From assembly GCA_021793235.1 (NCBI GenBank), contig JAJYTD010000004.1, positions 1 to 64,000 of the forward strand: 64,000 nucleotides of DNA, read 5' to 3'. A program made the translations under genes and the position numbers. Of the stretch, positions 8,694 to 17,118 are shown in pieces. Position 1 is the stretch's first letter. Each line of letters opens with the position of its first letter. The notes beneath the pieces are model-generated. The model did no database searches, was not told the origin of the DNA, and saw only the letters and a list, made by a program, of their open reading frames with translations. Source of the DNA: Actinomycetes bacterium (lineage in GTDB: Bacteria > Actinomycetota > Actinomycetes > Streptosporangiales > Streptosporangiaceae).

Positions 8694-9282
8694 GACAAAG
8701 GGAAGCAGCGGGGCCGGGGCCGAGGAGGAGGGCGGCCGCGCGGCGCAGTGCGCTGATCTCCTCCTGTGCGGGGGGACGGCGCTCCCGCAGCACACGGCGC
8801 GCAACAGCGTAGGGAAGATCGACCACCGCCAGTGTGACCTCGGCCAACGGGCGCCCGGCGGCGGTGGCGAACCGGGTGACGGCCGTTTCGAGCCGGCGCC
8901 GGTTCGCCTCCGCACGCTCGCTCAGGGCCGCGGAGACCTTGCCGCCGAGCAGGTCGCGCAGGGCATAGCGCAGCAGCAGCGCCGCGTCCATGGGGTCGTC
9001 CCGGCTCCATGTCACGACGGCCACGGCCGCGTTGACACCGGCGTCGGCGTCCGGCTGCTCCAGTTCGCCCAGGTAGGCGGCGAGAAAGCGGTCCTGGGCG
9101 CGCAGCCAGGCCGCCGCCACGAGGTCGTCCCTGCGCGGAAAGCGGTGGTAGACGGACCCGCTGGGTGCTCCCGTGGCCAGGGAGACGGCCCGCGCGGATG
9201 CGGCGGAGGGCCCGCCGTCGAGGACCAGGTCCCGGGCGGCGTCGAGCATGGCATCGGCGGAGTGCTTGACCGGCTGCGGCAT
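8686..9282 (-). CDS. TetR family transcriptional regulator (198 aa)
   Basis: The N-terminal 50 residues form a TetR helix-turn-helix (AVSLATGAPSGSVYHRFPRRDDLVAAAW), followed by a helical ligand-binding domain. The ATG at 9282 gives the normal TetR length. The gene is divergent from the SRPBCC gene at 9334 across a 51-base gap holding an imperfect palindrome, so it probably represses that gene and itself. The last four codons and the stop come from a dispersed hairpin repeat, so the natural C-terminus may have been replaced by the repeat. Confidence 0.9.
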   Translation of the reverse strand: MPQPVKHSADAMLDAARDLVLDGGPSAASARAVSLATGAPSGSVYHRFPRRDDLVAAAWLRAQDRFLAAYLGELEQPDADAGVNAAVAVVTWSRDDPMDAALLLRYALRDLLGGKVSAALSERAEANRRRLETAVTRFATAAGRPLAEVTLAVVDLPYAVARRVLRERRPPAQEEISALRRAAALLLGPGPAASLCRS

Positions 9283-9289
9283 GAAGTAG

Positions 9290-9322
9290 AGAATACCCGC
9301 TACATGAACTAGCGTACGTTCT
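9290..9322. promoter_or_regulatory. Likely TetR operator in the divergent promoter
   Basis: AGAATACCCGCTA (9290-9302) and TAGCGTACGTTCT (9310-9322) form an inverted repeat matching at 9 of 13 positions. It lies between the divergent tetR and SRPBCC starts, the usual place for an operator of a TetR repressor. Confidence 0.45.
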
Positions 9323-9333
9323 CTAGGGCGGTC

Positions 9334-9882
9334 ATGATCCGCAACGAGCACCAACGACACCTGTCCGCGCCGCTGGCGGACGTGGGCGGCCTGATCGACA
9401 CCCTCGCCGCACCAAAGGACCGGCTGTGGCCCGTGGAGCACTGGCCCGCGATGCGCTTCGACGGCCCGTTGGCCGTGGGTGCCCGCGGAGGGCACGGCCC
9501 CATCCGCTACAGCATCGAGGACTACCGGCCCGGGCTCTCCATCCGGTTCCGGTTCGAGGCGCCCGCGGGCTTCCACGGCTTCCACGAGTACGTCGCCGTC
9601 CCCCTGACCGATCGGGAGACGGTGCTGCGCCACTCCCTTGTCATGCGGACCACCGGAGCGGCCCGGCTGAGCTGGCCGCTGCTCTACCGGCCGCTCCACG
9701 ATGCGCTCATCGAGGACAGCCTCGACACGGCCGGCCGCAGCCTGGGGCTCCCGCCTGCCCGTCCGTACCGGTGGAGCCGACGGGTGCGCGCCCGCCAGGA
9801 GGCGGTCCCGGAAAGAACACGTGGCCGACCTCCTGCTGGAGGATATGCGGCAACAGCTCACCGGCCCGATGGCGTCCTCTGA
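9334..9882 (+). CDS. SRPBCC-like protein (182 aa)
   Basis: The first 140 residues have the pattern of a START/SRPBCC hydrophobic-ligand fold: an N-terminal strand, LWPVEHWPAMRFDGPL, then alternating strands such as PGLSIRFRFEAPAGFHGFHEYVAV and a long C-terminal helix. The substrate is unknown. The last 40 residues are basic and proline/glycine-rich, and may be a poorly conserved tail. The gene is divergent from the tetR gene, which suggests it is that regulator's target. The ATG is preceded by AGGGCGG at short spacing. Confidence 0.6.
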   Translation: MIRNEHQRHLSAPLADVGGLIDTLAAPKDRLWPVEHWPAMRFDGPLAVGARGGHGPIRYSIEDYRPGLSIRFRFEAPAGFHGFHEYVAVPLTDRETVLRHSLVMRTTGAARLSWPLLYRPLHDALIEDSLDTAGRSLGLPPARPYRWSRRVRARQEAVPERTRGRPPAGGYAATAHRPDGVL

Positions 9883-10037
9883 GCGGTCGGCGCCGTAGAG
9901 GGGGTGCGGGGATCCGCGGCCGTTGCTCCCGACCCCCGTAGCGCCCAGCTCACCAGCGGTGACATGGATACACAGAGCACAACGAGGGCAGAGGGCCAGA
10001 AGGTAGGGGAAGAGAGCATGTTCGTTCAGGGGGCGCC

Positions 10038-12116
10038 ATGGAGGCGGGACACTCGGGCGGGCTCAGCAGATCCGCACTGGAGGCGTTCGATCCGGTGCCG
10101 GTCGTCGTGTTCATCACCAGAGGCCCCGATCACCGACTGGTGTACACCAACACCCGCTTCCAGGAGACCTTCGGGAAGAAGCGGGAAGGAGCGCCCATCC
10201 GCGACTCCTTCACCAATGTCGTCCAACAGCAGTACTTCGATCTGGTCGACCAGGTCTGGAACACGGGCAAGCCCTTCTATGCCGCCGAGGCGCCGATGAC
10301 GGTGCGCTCCCCCGGGCCCGGCTCCGAGACGATGGAGCTGTACTTCACGGTCAGCATCTCTCCCGTCACCCTTGACAAGGGCGAACGCGGGGTACTGGTG
10401 GTCGCCATGGAGGCCACCGAGCAGGTCAACGCCACCCGGAAGATCCGTGTCCTCTCCGAGGAGCGGCGGCGTTCCCTGCAGCGGTACCTGAGCCTGATCG
10501 AGGCCGGGACGCACATGGTGTGGGCGACCGACCCCACGGGTGCGATGGTCGAGATGAGCCCGAAGTCGCAGCGGCTTCTGGGACTGCCGTGGGAGGAGTT
10601 GCGCGGCTGGGGGTGGATACGGTGCGTGCATCCCGATGACCTCGCGGACCTGGGAAAGGAGTGGTGGACGGCCGCGGAACAGGACGCCCCGCTCTTCGAG
10701 CACGTCTACCGGATCCGTGTCGCGGACGGCTCCTACCGGCACTTCCGCATCCGCGGTGCCCCGGTGCGCCAAGACGGCACCGTGGTGGAGTGGGTGGGAA
10801 CCAGCACCGATGTGGAGGAGGAGTGGCAGGAGCAGCGCCGCGAGGCCCTGCTCGCCCGGGCTTCCGCCGCGGCGGAAGCCGACGACCTCGAGGAGTTCCT
10901 CTCCGGGATCGCCCAGGTGATCGTGCCCGACCTGGCCGATGGGTGCGGGATCTACCTGCTTCCCGACGTCGCGGACCGGCAGGCGGATGCTCCGACCGCC
11001 GCCGACCGTGTGGCCGGGGCCGTTGGCCCCGGCCTGCCGACGATACCGCCGCACCGCCGTGAACGCTTCGCCCCCGACAGCCCGTTCATGCGCGCGGTGC
11101 TCCGGCGCCGCCCCGTCCACATGGTCTTTCCCCCGGGAGCACCGCCGCCGCGCGCCATGCCCCCGGGCACCGAGATGTGGGCGGCCACGGCCAAGGCGAA
11201 CAGCAGCCTCCTCCTGCCGATCGCCACCAACGGTGACGTGGCCGCGGTAGTGCACACCCTGGCCTGCGGTGACCGCCCACCGCTCAACACCTCCGATATC
11301 TCCCTCATCGGGCAGATGCTCGAACTCGCACGCACCCCTTTGAACAAACTCATGGATTTCCGGCGCACCCAGCGGATCGCGCTGGCCATGCAGCGCAGCC
11401 TTCTCACGGAACCGCCAAAGGTCCCCGGCCTGGAGATCACCGCCCGTTATCGGCCCAGCCGGGCCGAGGCCGAGGTCGGCGGCGACTGGTACGACTCCTT
11501 TGTGCTGCCCGACGGCGTTGTCGCGCTGACCATCGGGGATGTGGCCGGACACGACCTGTCCGCGGCCGTCAGCATGAGCCAGTACCGCAACATGCTGCGG
11601 GCCCTGGTCATCGACCACCAGGAGCCGCCGGGCGAGATCCTGCAGCGGCTGGACTTCGTCGTGGGGAGCCTCTACCGGGAGAGCACGGCGACCTGTGTCT
11701 ACGCACGCATCAAAGGAATAGAGGGCGGGCCCTGGATACTGCACTACTCCGTCGCGGGGCACCCGCCGCCGCTGCTGGTCTCCCCCAACGGCGAGTGCCA
11801 CTTCCTGGAGTCGGCGAACAATCCCCTCATCGGCTTGGAGGCGGGCGCACCGCGCTCCAGCGCCGAGGAGTCGCTGCCGCCGTTCGGTACCGTGCTGCTC
11901 TATACCGACGGCCTCGTGGAGCACCCGGGTGAGCACCTGGACGAAGGACTGGCCCGGCTGGCCCGACACGCCCGGGCTCTCGCGGGCAAGCCCTTGGACA
12001 GGTTCTGCGATGACCTGCTGGCCGAGCTGGCGCTGACCGAGCGCGACGACATCGCGATGATCGCCGTGCGGTGCGCCACCGGCGCCTACTGCCCGCCGAG
12101 GCAACGGCGGCCGTAG
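10038..12116 (+). CDS. PAS-PAS-GAF-SpoIIE protein phosphatase (692 aa)
   Basis: Residues about 15-130 and 150-265 are PAS sensor domains; the second has WATDPTGAMVEMSPKSQRLLG and a PAC-like VADGSYRHFRIRG. Residues about 280-440 look like a GAF domain. The C-terminal third is a PP2C/SpoIIE phosphatase with AEVGGDWYDSF (about 481), IGDVAGHDL (about 502), and the late YTDGLVEHPG and ERDDIAMIAVR motifs carrying the metal-binding aspartates. Proteins of this build dephosphorylate anti-sigma-factor antagonists in actinomycetes in response to signals. No anti-sigma or antagonist gene lies next to it, so its partner is unknown. The protein is cytosolic with no membrane segment. Confidence 0.88.
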   Translation: MEAGHSGGLSRSALEAFDPVPVVVFITRGPDHRLVYTNTRFQETFGKKREGAPIRDSFTNVVQQQYFDLVDQVWNTGKPFYAAEAPMTVRSPGPGSETMELYFTVSISPVTLDKGERGVLVVAMEATEQVNATRKIRVLSEERRRSLQRYLSLIEAGTHMVWATDPTGAMVEMSPKSQRLLGLPWEELRGWGWIRCVHPDDLADLGKEWWTAAEQDAPLFEHVYRIRVADGSYRHFRIRGAPVRQDGTVVEWVGTSTDVEEEWQEQRREALLARASAAAEADDLEEFLSGIAQVIVPDLADGCGIYLLPDVADRQADAPTAADRVAGAVGPGLPTIPPHRRERFAPDSPFMRAVLRRRPVHMVFPPGAPPPRAMPPGTEMWAATAKANSSLLLPIATNGDVAAVVHTLACGDRPPLNTSDISLIGQMLELARTPLNKLMDFRRTQRIALAMQRSLLTEPPKVPGLEITARYRPSRAEAEVGGDWYDSFVLPDGVVALTIGDVAGHDLSAAVSMSQYRNMLRALVIDHQEPPGEILQRLDFVVGSLYRESTATCVYARIKGIEGGPWILHYSVAGHPPPLLVSPNGECHFLESANNPLIGLEAGAPRSSAEESLPPFGTVLLYTDGLVEHPGEHLDEGLARLARHARALAGKPLDRFCDDLLAELALTERDDIAMIAVRCATGAYCPPRQRRP

Positions 12117-12248
12117 GGCGAAGGCGCCTGGTGCCGACTGCGGGGTCCCCCTTGCCGTGCTGCGCCTTCCCCATTCCGACTGCTTTGCGAGTCAGGGCTC
12201 CGAGGACTACTGTTTTCCCTCGAAGGATTCTCTTTCCAAGAAGGGACC

Positions 12249-13034
12249 ATGAGCGAGCCGACCGTACATGAAGCAGAATTCGAGTCGCCGGACACAGAGG
12301 CGACTCAGGTGATGACGAGGACCGGGGAATACATTTATCAGGGCCCGGTTCCACAGTGGGAGGCCCAAGCGCGGGACCGGCTTGCCGCGGCCATCGACCA
12401 CTTCTCCAGCCCTCTCGCCGACTTGTTGGAACGCGACGCGAACGAGGGCGATACCCGCTTCCTCGTCACCGATTTCCTCAGCGACGGCCTCGGCTACGAC
12501 AAATACGGTTCGCTGACGACCGAATATCGAACCAAAGGGGAATCTGTCGATTACGGGATCCGTATCGGCGGTGATGTTTTCGCGTTCATCGAAGTGAAAG
12601 CGTGCCGCCAGAGCCTTGATGCCCGGAATCTGCGCCAGGCGAAACTGCACGCCGTCGATGAGTCCGTGGAATGGGTCGTTTTGACCAACGGCCGGACTTG
12701 GCAGGTACACCATTGCCCCCCTGACGCGGAGACAGGGACCGACCTGGTCCTCGATGTCGACCTGCTCGCCGAAGGCGGACGCGAGTTCGCGGTGAGCGCG
12801 CTGTTCCATCTGACCCAGGAGGCGGTCGAGCACGGACGCCTGGAGGACCTGCGCAAATGGCGCGCGGCTCTGTCTCCTGAACCACTGGTGGAAATACTGC
12901 GGAGCGGTGCCGTAATCGACGCCGTCCGCCATGAGATGCGCCGCCGCACCGGCCATCTCGGCCATCTCGGAGACACCGAGGAGATCCTGCGCGCTCTCAA
13001 CGAAGGCGTCATCTCCCGGCGTGTCACCTCCTGA
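12249..13034 (+). CDS. Solitary HsdR N-terminal-like nuclease domain protein (261 aa)
   Basis: Residues about 60-165 carry the pattern of the type I restriction enzyme R-subunit N-terminal domain, a PD-(D/E)xK fold: E92, VDYGI (D101), FIEVKA (E115 and K117), the Q-motif region RQAKLHA, and EWVVLTNGRTWQVHH. The rest (about 190-261) is helical. The HsdR helicase part is missing and no hsdM or hsdS gene is near. Such short proteins are widespread and of uncertain role; nucleic-acid cleavage is inferred from the motif. The gene has its own promoter region after the phosphatase gene and ends before a 410-base gene-free stretch. Confidence 0.7.
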   Translation: MSEPTVHEAEFESPDTEATQVMTRTGEYIYQGPVPQWEAQARDRLAAAIDHFSSPLADLLERDANEGDTRFLVTDFLSDGLGYDKYGSLTTEYRTKGESVDYGIRIGGDVFAFIEVKACRQSLDARNLRQAKLHAVDESVEWVVLTNGRTWQVHHCPPDAETGTDLVLDVDLLAEGGREFAVSALFHLTQEAVEHGRLEDLRKWRAALSPEPLVEILRSGAVIDAVRHEMRRRTGHLGHLGDTEEILRALNEGVISRRVTS

Positions 13035-13447
13035 CGAATCTCCAATGCGGCCCGGCCCGGTACTCGGTTCGGCCCCACAGATGGTCGGCGTTCTCGACCA
13101 TTGCCCGGGTCAGGCCGTATCCGGCCGGATATGGCCTGACACGACCGGCCGCCCCGGCGCGGGGGAGGGAGCGGGCTCGTGCGGACAAAGAGCACGAAGG
13201 TCCTGCGGCACGACGCCAGGTCCCCAGTCCCGCCCTCGGTACGGATCCGGGTCAGCACGTGGTGGTGAAGGGTGCGCGGTGCGCGGTGCGCGTGTGCGCC
13301 GTGATGGGCTGAGCTGTTTCCGGATGACCGGTGATGGGCCGGCCCATCGACCCTCGGGCGGGCGTCGCGTATTACCCCCCGCGACGCGGTGTGGGGGCTG
13401 TGCTCGCCCCCGGGATCCGTTCCTACCTGCTGGCGTCGTCGCTGGTG
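13035..13447. other. Gene-free stretch with two strong palindromes
   Basis: I see no coding sequence here. It holds a 32-base palindrome at 13109-13140 and a 16-base perfect palindrome at 13333-13348, GATGGGCC/GGCCCATC. Between them, at about 13274-13300, is a run of alternating GTGCGCG/GTGTGCG units. It lies between the convergent HsdR-like and DIP1984 genes, so terminator function is one possibility. Confidence 0.5.
13109..13140. repeat. 32-base near-perfect palindrome
   Basis: The left half GTCAGGCCGTATCCGG is matched by its reverse complement with a single mismatched pair (15 of 16 positions). There is no spacer at the centre, which resembles an operator or recombination site more than a hairpin terminator. 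Function is unknown. Confidence 0.7.
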
Positions 13448-13906
13448 TCAGTCCACCACCTCGGTTGTCCAGTTGAGCTCCTGTACCCGGTTGTCGAGTT
13501 CGCGGAGCTCCCGGGCCAGGTCGTCGGCCTCGCGGCGCAGGCCGCGCACATCGACCGCCGAGACCCGCAGGATCTCGCTGCGGCTGTACCGGTTGGGCGG
13601 CGCCGTGGCCGCGTCGGCGAGTTCCACGCGTGCGCGGTGCCGCAGGCGCAGCGAATCCCGCCACGCGAGCGCGTCGGTGAGCGTGGTGCCCGGAGTGAAC
13701 TCGGTCGCCAGGTTCGTGGCGTTGATCCGGCGCACCAGCGTCTCGAACTCTATGGCGAGCTGATCGTACTCGGTGAGCAGCTCGTTGGGGTCCTCGGCCG
13801 GTTCGGTGCCCTCCTGGTACTGGGCGTTGCCGACCGCGCGCTTACGCAGCTCCGTCATGCGCGCCGCGATGAAGGACCTGCGGGAGAGTGCCTCCGCCAG
13901 ACGCAT
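13448..13906 (-). CDS. DIP1984 family protein (152 aa)
   Basis: The sequence from MRLAEALSRRSFIAARMTELRKRA through LRREADDLARELRELDNRVQELNW matches the DIP1984 (septicolysin-like) family in length and in its coiled-coil ends. The biochemical role is not established. The ATG at 13906 has a GGAGGC Shine-Dalgarno just upstream and gives the family's usual length. The gene is divergent from the GerW-family gene across 137 bases. Confidence 0.8.
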   Translation of the reverse strand: MRLAEALSRRSFIAARMTELRKRAVGNAQYQEGTEPAEDPNELLTEYDQLAIEFETLVRRINATNLATEFTPGTTLTDALAWRDSLRLRHRARVELADAATAPPNRYSRSEILRVSAVDVRGLRREADDLARELRELDNRVQELNWTTEVVD

Positions 13907-14043
13907 CGCCGCCTCCGCTTCCGTGTTCGGGTGGGCCGACTGTAGCGATCCGGGGCCGACCGTGTCATCCGGTTCTGCCCAACGCCGTCGCCCGCCCCGC
14001 CTATAGCGTGGAATACGACCCGCACCCAGAGAGGACATACGGC

Positions 14044-14472
14044 ATGAACGATGCACGGCAGGCACCGACCGATGCGGTGGCACGACAGGTGGAACGCCGG
14101 ATCGAGGACCCGGGAACCCGGCTGCTGAATGGAATCGTGGCACAGCTGGGCGGCGAGGCATCAGCCGCCGCTGTCTACGGGGATCCCATTGAGCGCGGTG
14201 GCGTGACCGTCATTCCCGTGGCGAGAATCGGTTTCGGGTTCGGCGGTGGCGGCGGAAAAGAGGATGGGGCCGGCAACCGGAGGGACGGTAGCGGAGGCGG
14301 CGGGGGCGCGTCGGCCGTACCGGTCGGCTACATCGAGATCAGGGACGGGGAGGCGGTCTTCAAACCGATCCGCACTCCCGCTAAGGAGATCGTCATTCCG
14401 CTGGCCCTCATCACGGGGATGACTGTGGTGCGTATCGTCGCCACCGCCATGAAGCGGCGGAAGAAGAGGTAG
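14044..14472 (+). CDS. gerW: GerW/YtfJ family sporulation protein (142 aa)
   Basis: The protein has the YtfJ pattern: an N-terminal helix, VYGDPIERGGVTVIPVARIGFGFGGG, a glycine-rich linker, then PVGYIEIRDGEAVFKPI and a hydrophobic C-terminal segment ending in a basic tail (AMKRRKKR). In Bacillus, GerW affects spore germination. Its presence fits a spore-forming actinomycete, but the actinobacterial role is less clear. The start ATG follows GAGAGGACATACGGC. Directly downstream lies the decayed tail of a LURP-one gene. Confidence 0.8.
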   Translation: MNDARQAPTDAVARQVERRIEDPGTRLLNGIVAQLGGEASAAAVYGDPIERGGVTVIPVARIGFGFGGGGGKEDGAGNRRDGSGGGGGASAVPVGYIEIRDGEAVFKPIRTPAKEIVIPLALITGMTVVRIVATAMKRRKKR

Positions 14473-14487
14473 GGCGCTCCCGCGGAA

Positions 14488-14600
14488 GGGGAATCCGGGC
14501 AGGTACACGACCGGCATCCACCACCCCCGCATCGACCGCCGCATCACCATGGCCGCAACACCCGACGCGCTCCAAGGTCGCTGATCGGCACGGTCCGCCG
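14488..14600 (+). pseudogene. Remnant 3' end of a second LURP-one gene
   Basis: These bases align with the 3' end of the intact LURP-one gene (15259 to about 15378): GGGGAATCCGGG, ATCCACCACCCCC, CATCGACCGCCGC and GACGCGCTCCAAGG are shared, as are the stop codon and several bases after it. One base is missing near 14501, causing a frameshift, and about two codons are deleted near the end. The rest of the gene is absent. It appears to be what is left of a tandem duplicate. Confidence 0.8.
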
Positions 14601-14786
14601 ATCGGCATGGAGCGCGGAGGGCCCCGGCACAGCCAGGGGGCAAGGAATCGATACGGTCCGGTTTCGCCGGGAACCGGCCGGTGTCCGGCGGCGTCTGAAC
14701 CGGCGTACTGTCACCAGGCGCGGCTCCCGCACCGGCCATGCCCCCGCGCCTTCCCGATTTCCTTGTCTCCTCAGACGAAAGTTCCG

Positions 14787-15362
14787 ATGATGCAGCAACT
14801 GCAGTCCCTCACCCGCATGTACGTCCGGCAGCGGATCCGGATGATGGTCAACCAGTACGAGGTGCTGGCGGCCATGCCTGACGGCAGCGAGGGCGGCATG
14901 CTCGCCTTTGCTCAGCAGAAGCGGGTGGCCTTCAAGGAGCAGGTGACCCTCTACACCGACGACAGCAAGCAGTACCCGCTGCTGGGGTTCAAGGCGCGCC
15001 AGGTGATCGACCTGGGGGCGACCTACGACGTGACCGATCCCAACGGGCAGCCGATCGGCCTGTTCCGCAAGGACTTCAAACAGTCGCTGCTGCGCAGCAC
15101 CTGGCACCTCGAACAGCCGCAGCTCCCCCCGATGGTCGGCCAGGAGCGCAACGCCATGCTGGGTGTGCTGCGGCGCTTCATCGAAGCCGCGACGTTCATC
15201 CCGTACCACTTCGACTTCACCGCCAACGGCGAACCTGTCTTCAGCGTTGACAAGCAGTGGGGAATCCGGGACAAGTACACGATCGACATCCACCACCCCC
15301 ACATCGACCGCCGCCTGGTGATCGCCATGGCCGTAGCACTCGACGCGCTCCAAGGGCGCTGA
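14787..15362 (+). CDS. LURP-one-related / scramblase-like protein (191 aa)
   Basis: The sequence has the beta-barrel plus central-helix pattern of the LOR/tubby-like fold: MYVRQRIRMMVNQYEVL, LLGFKARQVIDLGATYDVTDPNGQPIGLFRKDFKQSLLRSTWHL, and a hydrophobic C-terminal helix (LVIAMAVALDALQG). Members are common in actinomycetes and may bind lipids or membranes. The precise role is unknown. Two consecutive ATG codons (14787 and 14790) are possible starts, with only a weak Shine-Dalgarno. Its 3' end is duplicated upstream as a remnant at 14488. Confidence 0.75.
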   Translation: MMQQLQSLTRMYVRQRIRMMVNQYEVLAAMPDGSEGGMLAFAQQKRVAFKEQVTLYTDDSKQYPLLGFKARQVIDLGATYDVTDPNGQPIGLFRKDFKQSLLRSTWHLEQPQLPPMVGQERNAMLGVLRRFIEAATFIPYHFDFTANGEPVFSVDKQWGIRDKYTIDIHHPHIDRRLVIAMAVALDALQGR

Positions 15363-15453
15363 TCGGCGCGGCCGCCGCGGACACGCGGCTCGGATCGGCG
15401 GGGAACCACCCCGCCGCATCCGCCGTAGCGGCACCGGTCGGCGGCACCGGTTG

Positions 15454-16335
15454 TCAGTGGCGCTGGCAGCCCGGACACCAGTAGAGGGTGCGGCCCGCCA
15501 GGTCGGCCTGGCTGATAGGGGAAGCGCAGACCCGGCACGGGTCGCCGGTGCGGTAGCAGACATAGAAGCTGTCGGACCGGGGCACCGGGAAGACGCCGGG
15601 GTCCGGCCGGTGCTCGGGCCGCGTGGTGACAATGCGGCCGACACGCACCCCGTCCTCAAGAAGGGAACCGATATCGTCCCACAGCCCCTCCCATTCGGCC
15701 CGGGTGAGGTCGCGCCCCGCGCGGTAGGGGTCGATCCCGGCACGGAAAAGGCACTCGGCCCGATAGATATTGCCGATGCCGGCGATGACGTCCTGGCGCA
15801 TGAGGAGCGCGGCCACCGCGGTACGGGACCGGCTGATCATCTGCCAGGCGCGTTCGGGGTCGGCATCGGGGCGCAGCGGGTCGGGGCCCAGCCGGGCCTG
15901 GACCGCCTGTTTCCCCTCGTCGGAAATGACCTCACACGCCGAGGGGCCGCGCAGGTCGGCCCAGCCCGAAGCGGTGACGAGCCGGACGCGGACGGCCCCG
16001 GTCGGCGGCGGCGCGACCACGAATCCGGCCGAGTCGCGTTTTAGTTCCCCTTGCCGTCCGTTTCGCGCCCGAGGCGCGCCGAGGTAGCGCTCGCCATCGG
16101 CGTCGCCGAAGGTCCAGGCACCGTACAGACCCAGGTGGACCCGCAGCCAATCGCCGGAGTCGAACCCGAGGAACAGGTGTTTTCCGTGTGCTTCGGCGTC
16201 GAGGAGGGTGCGGCCGTCGATGCGCCGCGCCCCGTCCGCGAACCGGCCCTGCGGGCTGGACACCCGCAGCCGGGAACCGCCGTGGTGCTTGGCGAAGTAG
16301 GCCGCCAGACGGTGCAGAGTGTGGCCTTCGGGCAC
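15454..16335 (-). CDS. Nei/Fpg-family DNA glycosylase (293 aa)
   Basis: The protein starts with PEGHT, the catalytic proline-glutamate motif of the Nei branch of the Fpg/Nei family, and has GKHLF (K52) for DNA phosphate contact. It also has the helix-two-turn-helix signature VIAGIGNIYRAECLFRAGIDP. A C-terminal zinc finger reads CRVCASP, then YWCPGCQ. Such enzymes excise oxidised bases and cut the abasic site. The GTG at 16335 with a GGAGGGC Shine-Dalgarno places the proline directly after the start, as the mechanism requires. It differs from mutM at 59436, which begins MPELPEVE. Confidence 0.9.
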   Translation of the reverse strand: MPEGHTLHRLAAYFAKHHGGSRLRVSSPQGRFADGARRIDGRTLLDAEAHGKHLFLGFDSGDWLRVHLGLYGAWTFGDADGERYLGAPRARNGRQGELKRDSAGFVVAPPPTGAVRVRLVTASGWADLRGPSACEVISDEGKQAVQARLGPDPLRPDADPERAWQMISRSRTAVAALLMRQDVIAGIGNIYRAECLFRAGIDPYRAGRDLTRAEWEGLWDDIGSLLEDGVRVGRIVTTRPEHRPDPGVFPVPRSDSFYVCYRTGDPCRVCASPISQADLAGRTLYWCPGCQRH

Positions 16336-16517
16336 GTGCCCTCCCTCGTGCCGACGCTGCGCGGGATCATGCGGGCGCGGATTCGGTCCGCACTCTATAC
16401 CGGGCGCGGTGACCGCTTTCTCCGGGGCCGCCCCGCGTGATCCGAGATGTACCAAGGCACCGTAAAGTTGATGCGCTAACCACTCGTTCGACCAGTAGTG
16501 AGAAGAAGAATCCGTCG

Positions 16518-17114
16518 ATGACCAAGGCTCCCATGCCACCGCAGCTCTCCACCCACCGCCTCAGCCTGGGGTACCTGATGTTCCTCAGCCGCTGGCTCCA
16601 GGTCCCTCTCTACCTGGGGCTCATCATCGCTCAGGGGGTGTATGTCTGGCTGTTCATGATAGAGCTGTGGCACCTGATCAACGAGGTCGGCACCGGACAC
16701 ATCGACGAGGCCGACACTATGCTGATCATCCTCGGCCTGGTCGACGTGGTGATGATCGCCAACCTGCTCATCATGGTGATCGTGGGCGGCTATGAGACGT
16801 TCGTCTCGCGGATCAACCTCCAGGGCCACCCCGACCAGCCGGAATGGTTGAATCACGTCAACGCCAACATCCTCAAGGTCAAGCTCGGCACCGCGATCAT
16901 CGGGATCTCCTCGATCCACCTGCTCAAGACGTTCATCGAAGCGTCCCGAACCGATGAGCAGACGATGCTGTGGCAGACCGTGATCCACATGGCGTTCGTC
17001 GTCTCCGCTCTCGCGTTGGCGCTGATCGACCGCATGCTGTCGCCATCGACCGCGCACGCCGCGCGGACGCAGACCGCCCGGACGGCCGCCCCCACTCCTT
17101 CCGGCGCGGGGTGA
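16518..17114 (+). CDS. UPF0114 (YqhA-like) membrane protein (198 aa)
   Basis: The protein has four hydrophobic segments: VPLYLGLIIAQGVYVWLFMI, MLIILGLVDVVMIANLLIMVIVGGYETF, TAIIGISSIHLLKTF and MAFVVSALALALIDRML. The YETFVSRI and HVNANILKVKLGTAIIGISSIHLLK motifs are diagnostic of UPF0114, an integral inner-membrane family whose function is not well established. ATG 16518 is chosen because the preceding residues look non-coding. It is divergent from the Nei-type glycosylase gene and convergent with pucR. Confidence 0.85.
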   Translation: MTKAPMPPQLSTHRLSLGYLMFLSRWLQVPLYLGLIIAQGVYVWLFMIELWHLINEVGTGHIDEADTMLIILGLVDVVMIANLLIMVIVGGYETFVSRINLQGHPDQPEWLNHVNANILKVKLGTAIIGISSIHLLKTFIEASRTDEQTMLWQTVIHMAFVVSALALALIDRMLSPSTAHAARTQTARTAAPTPSGAG

Positions 17115-17118
17115 CGCG

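Noticed and set aside
10026-12104. Minus-strand open frame of 692 codons antisense to the SpoIIE phosphatase gene
   Set aside because: It shows no domain and is a composition shadow of the phosphatase gene, whose motifs are clear.
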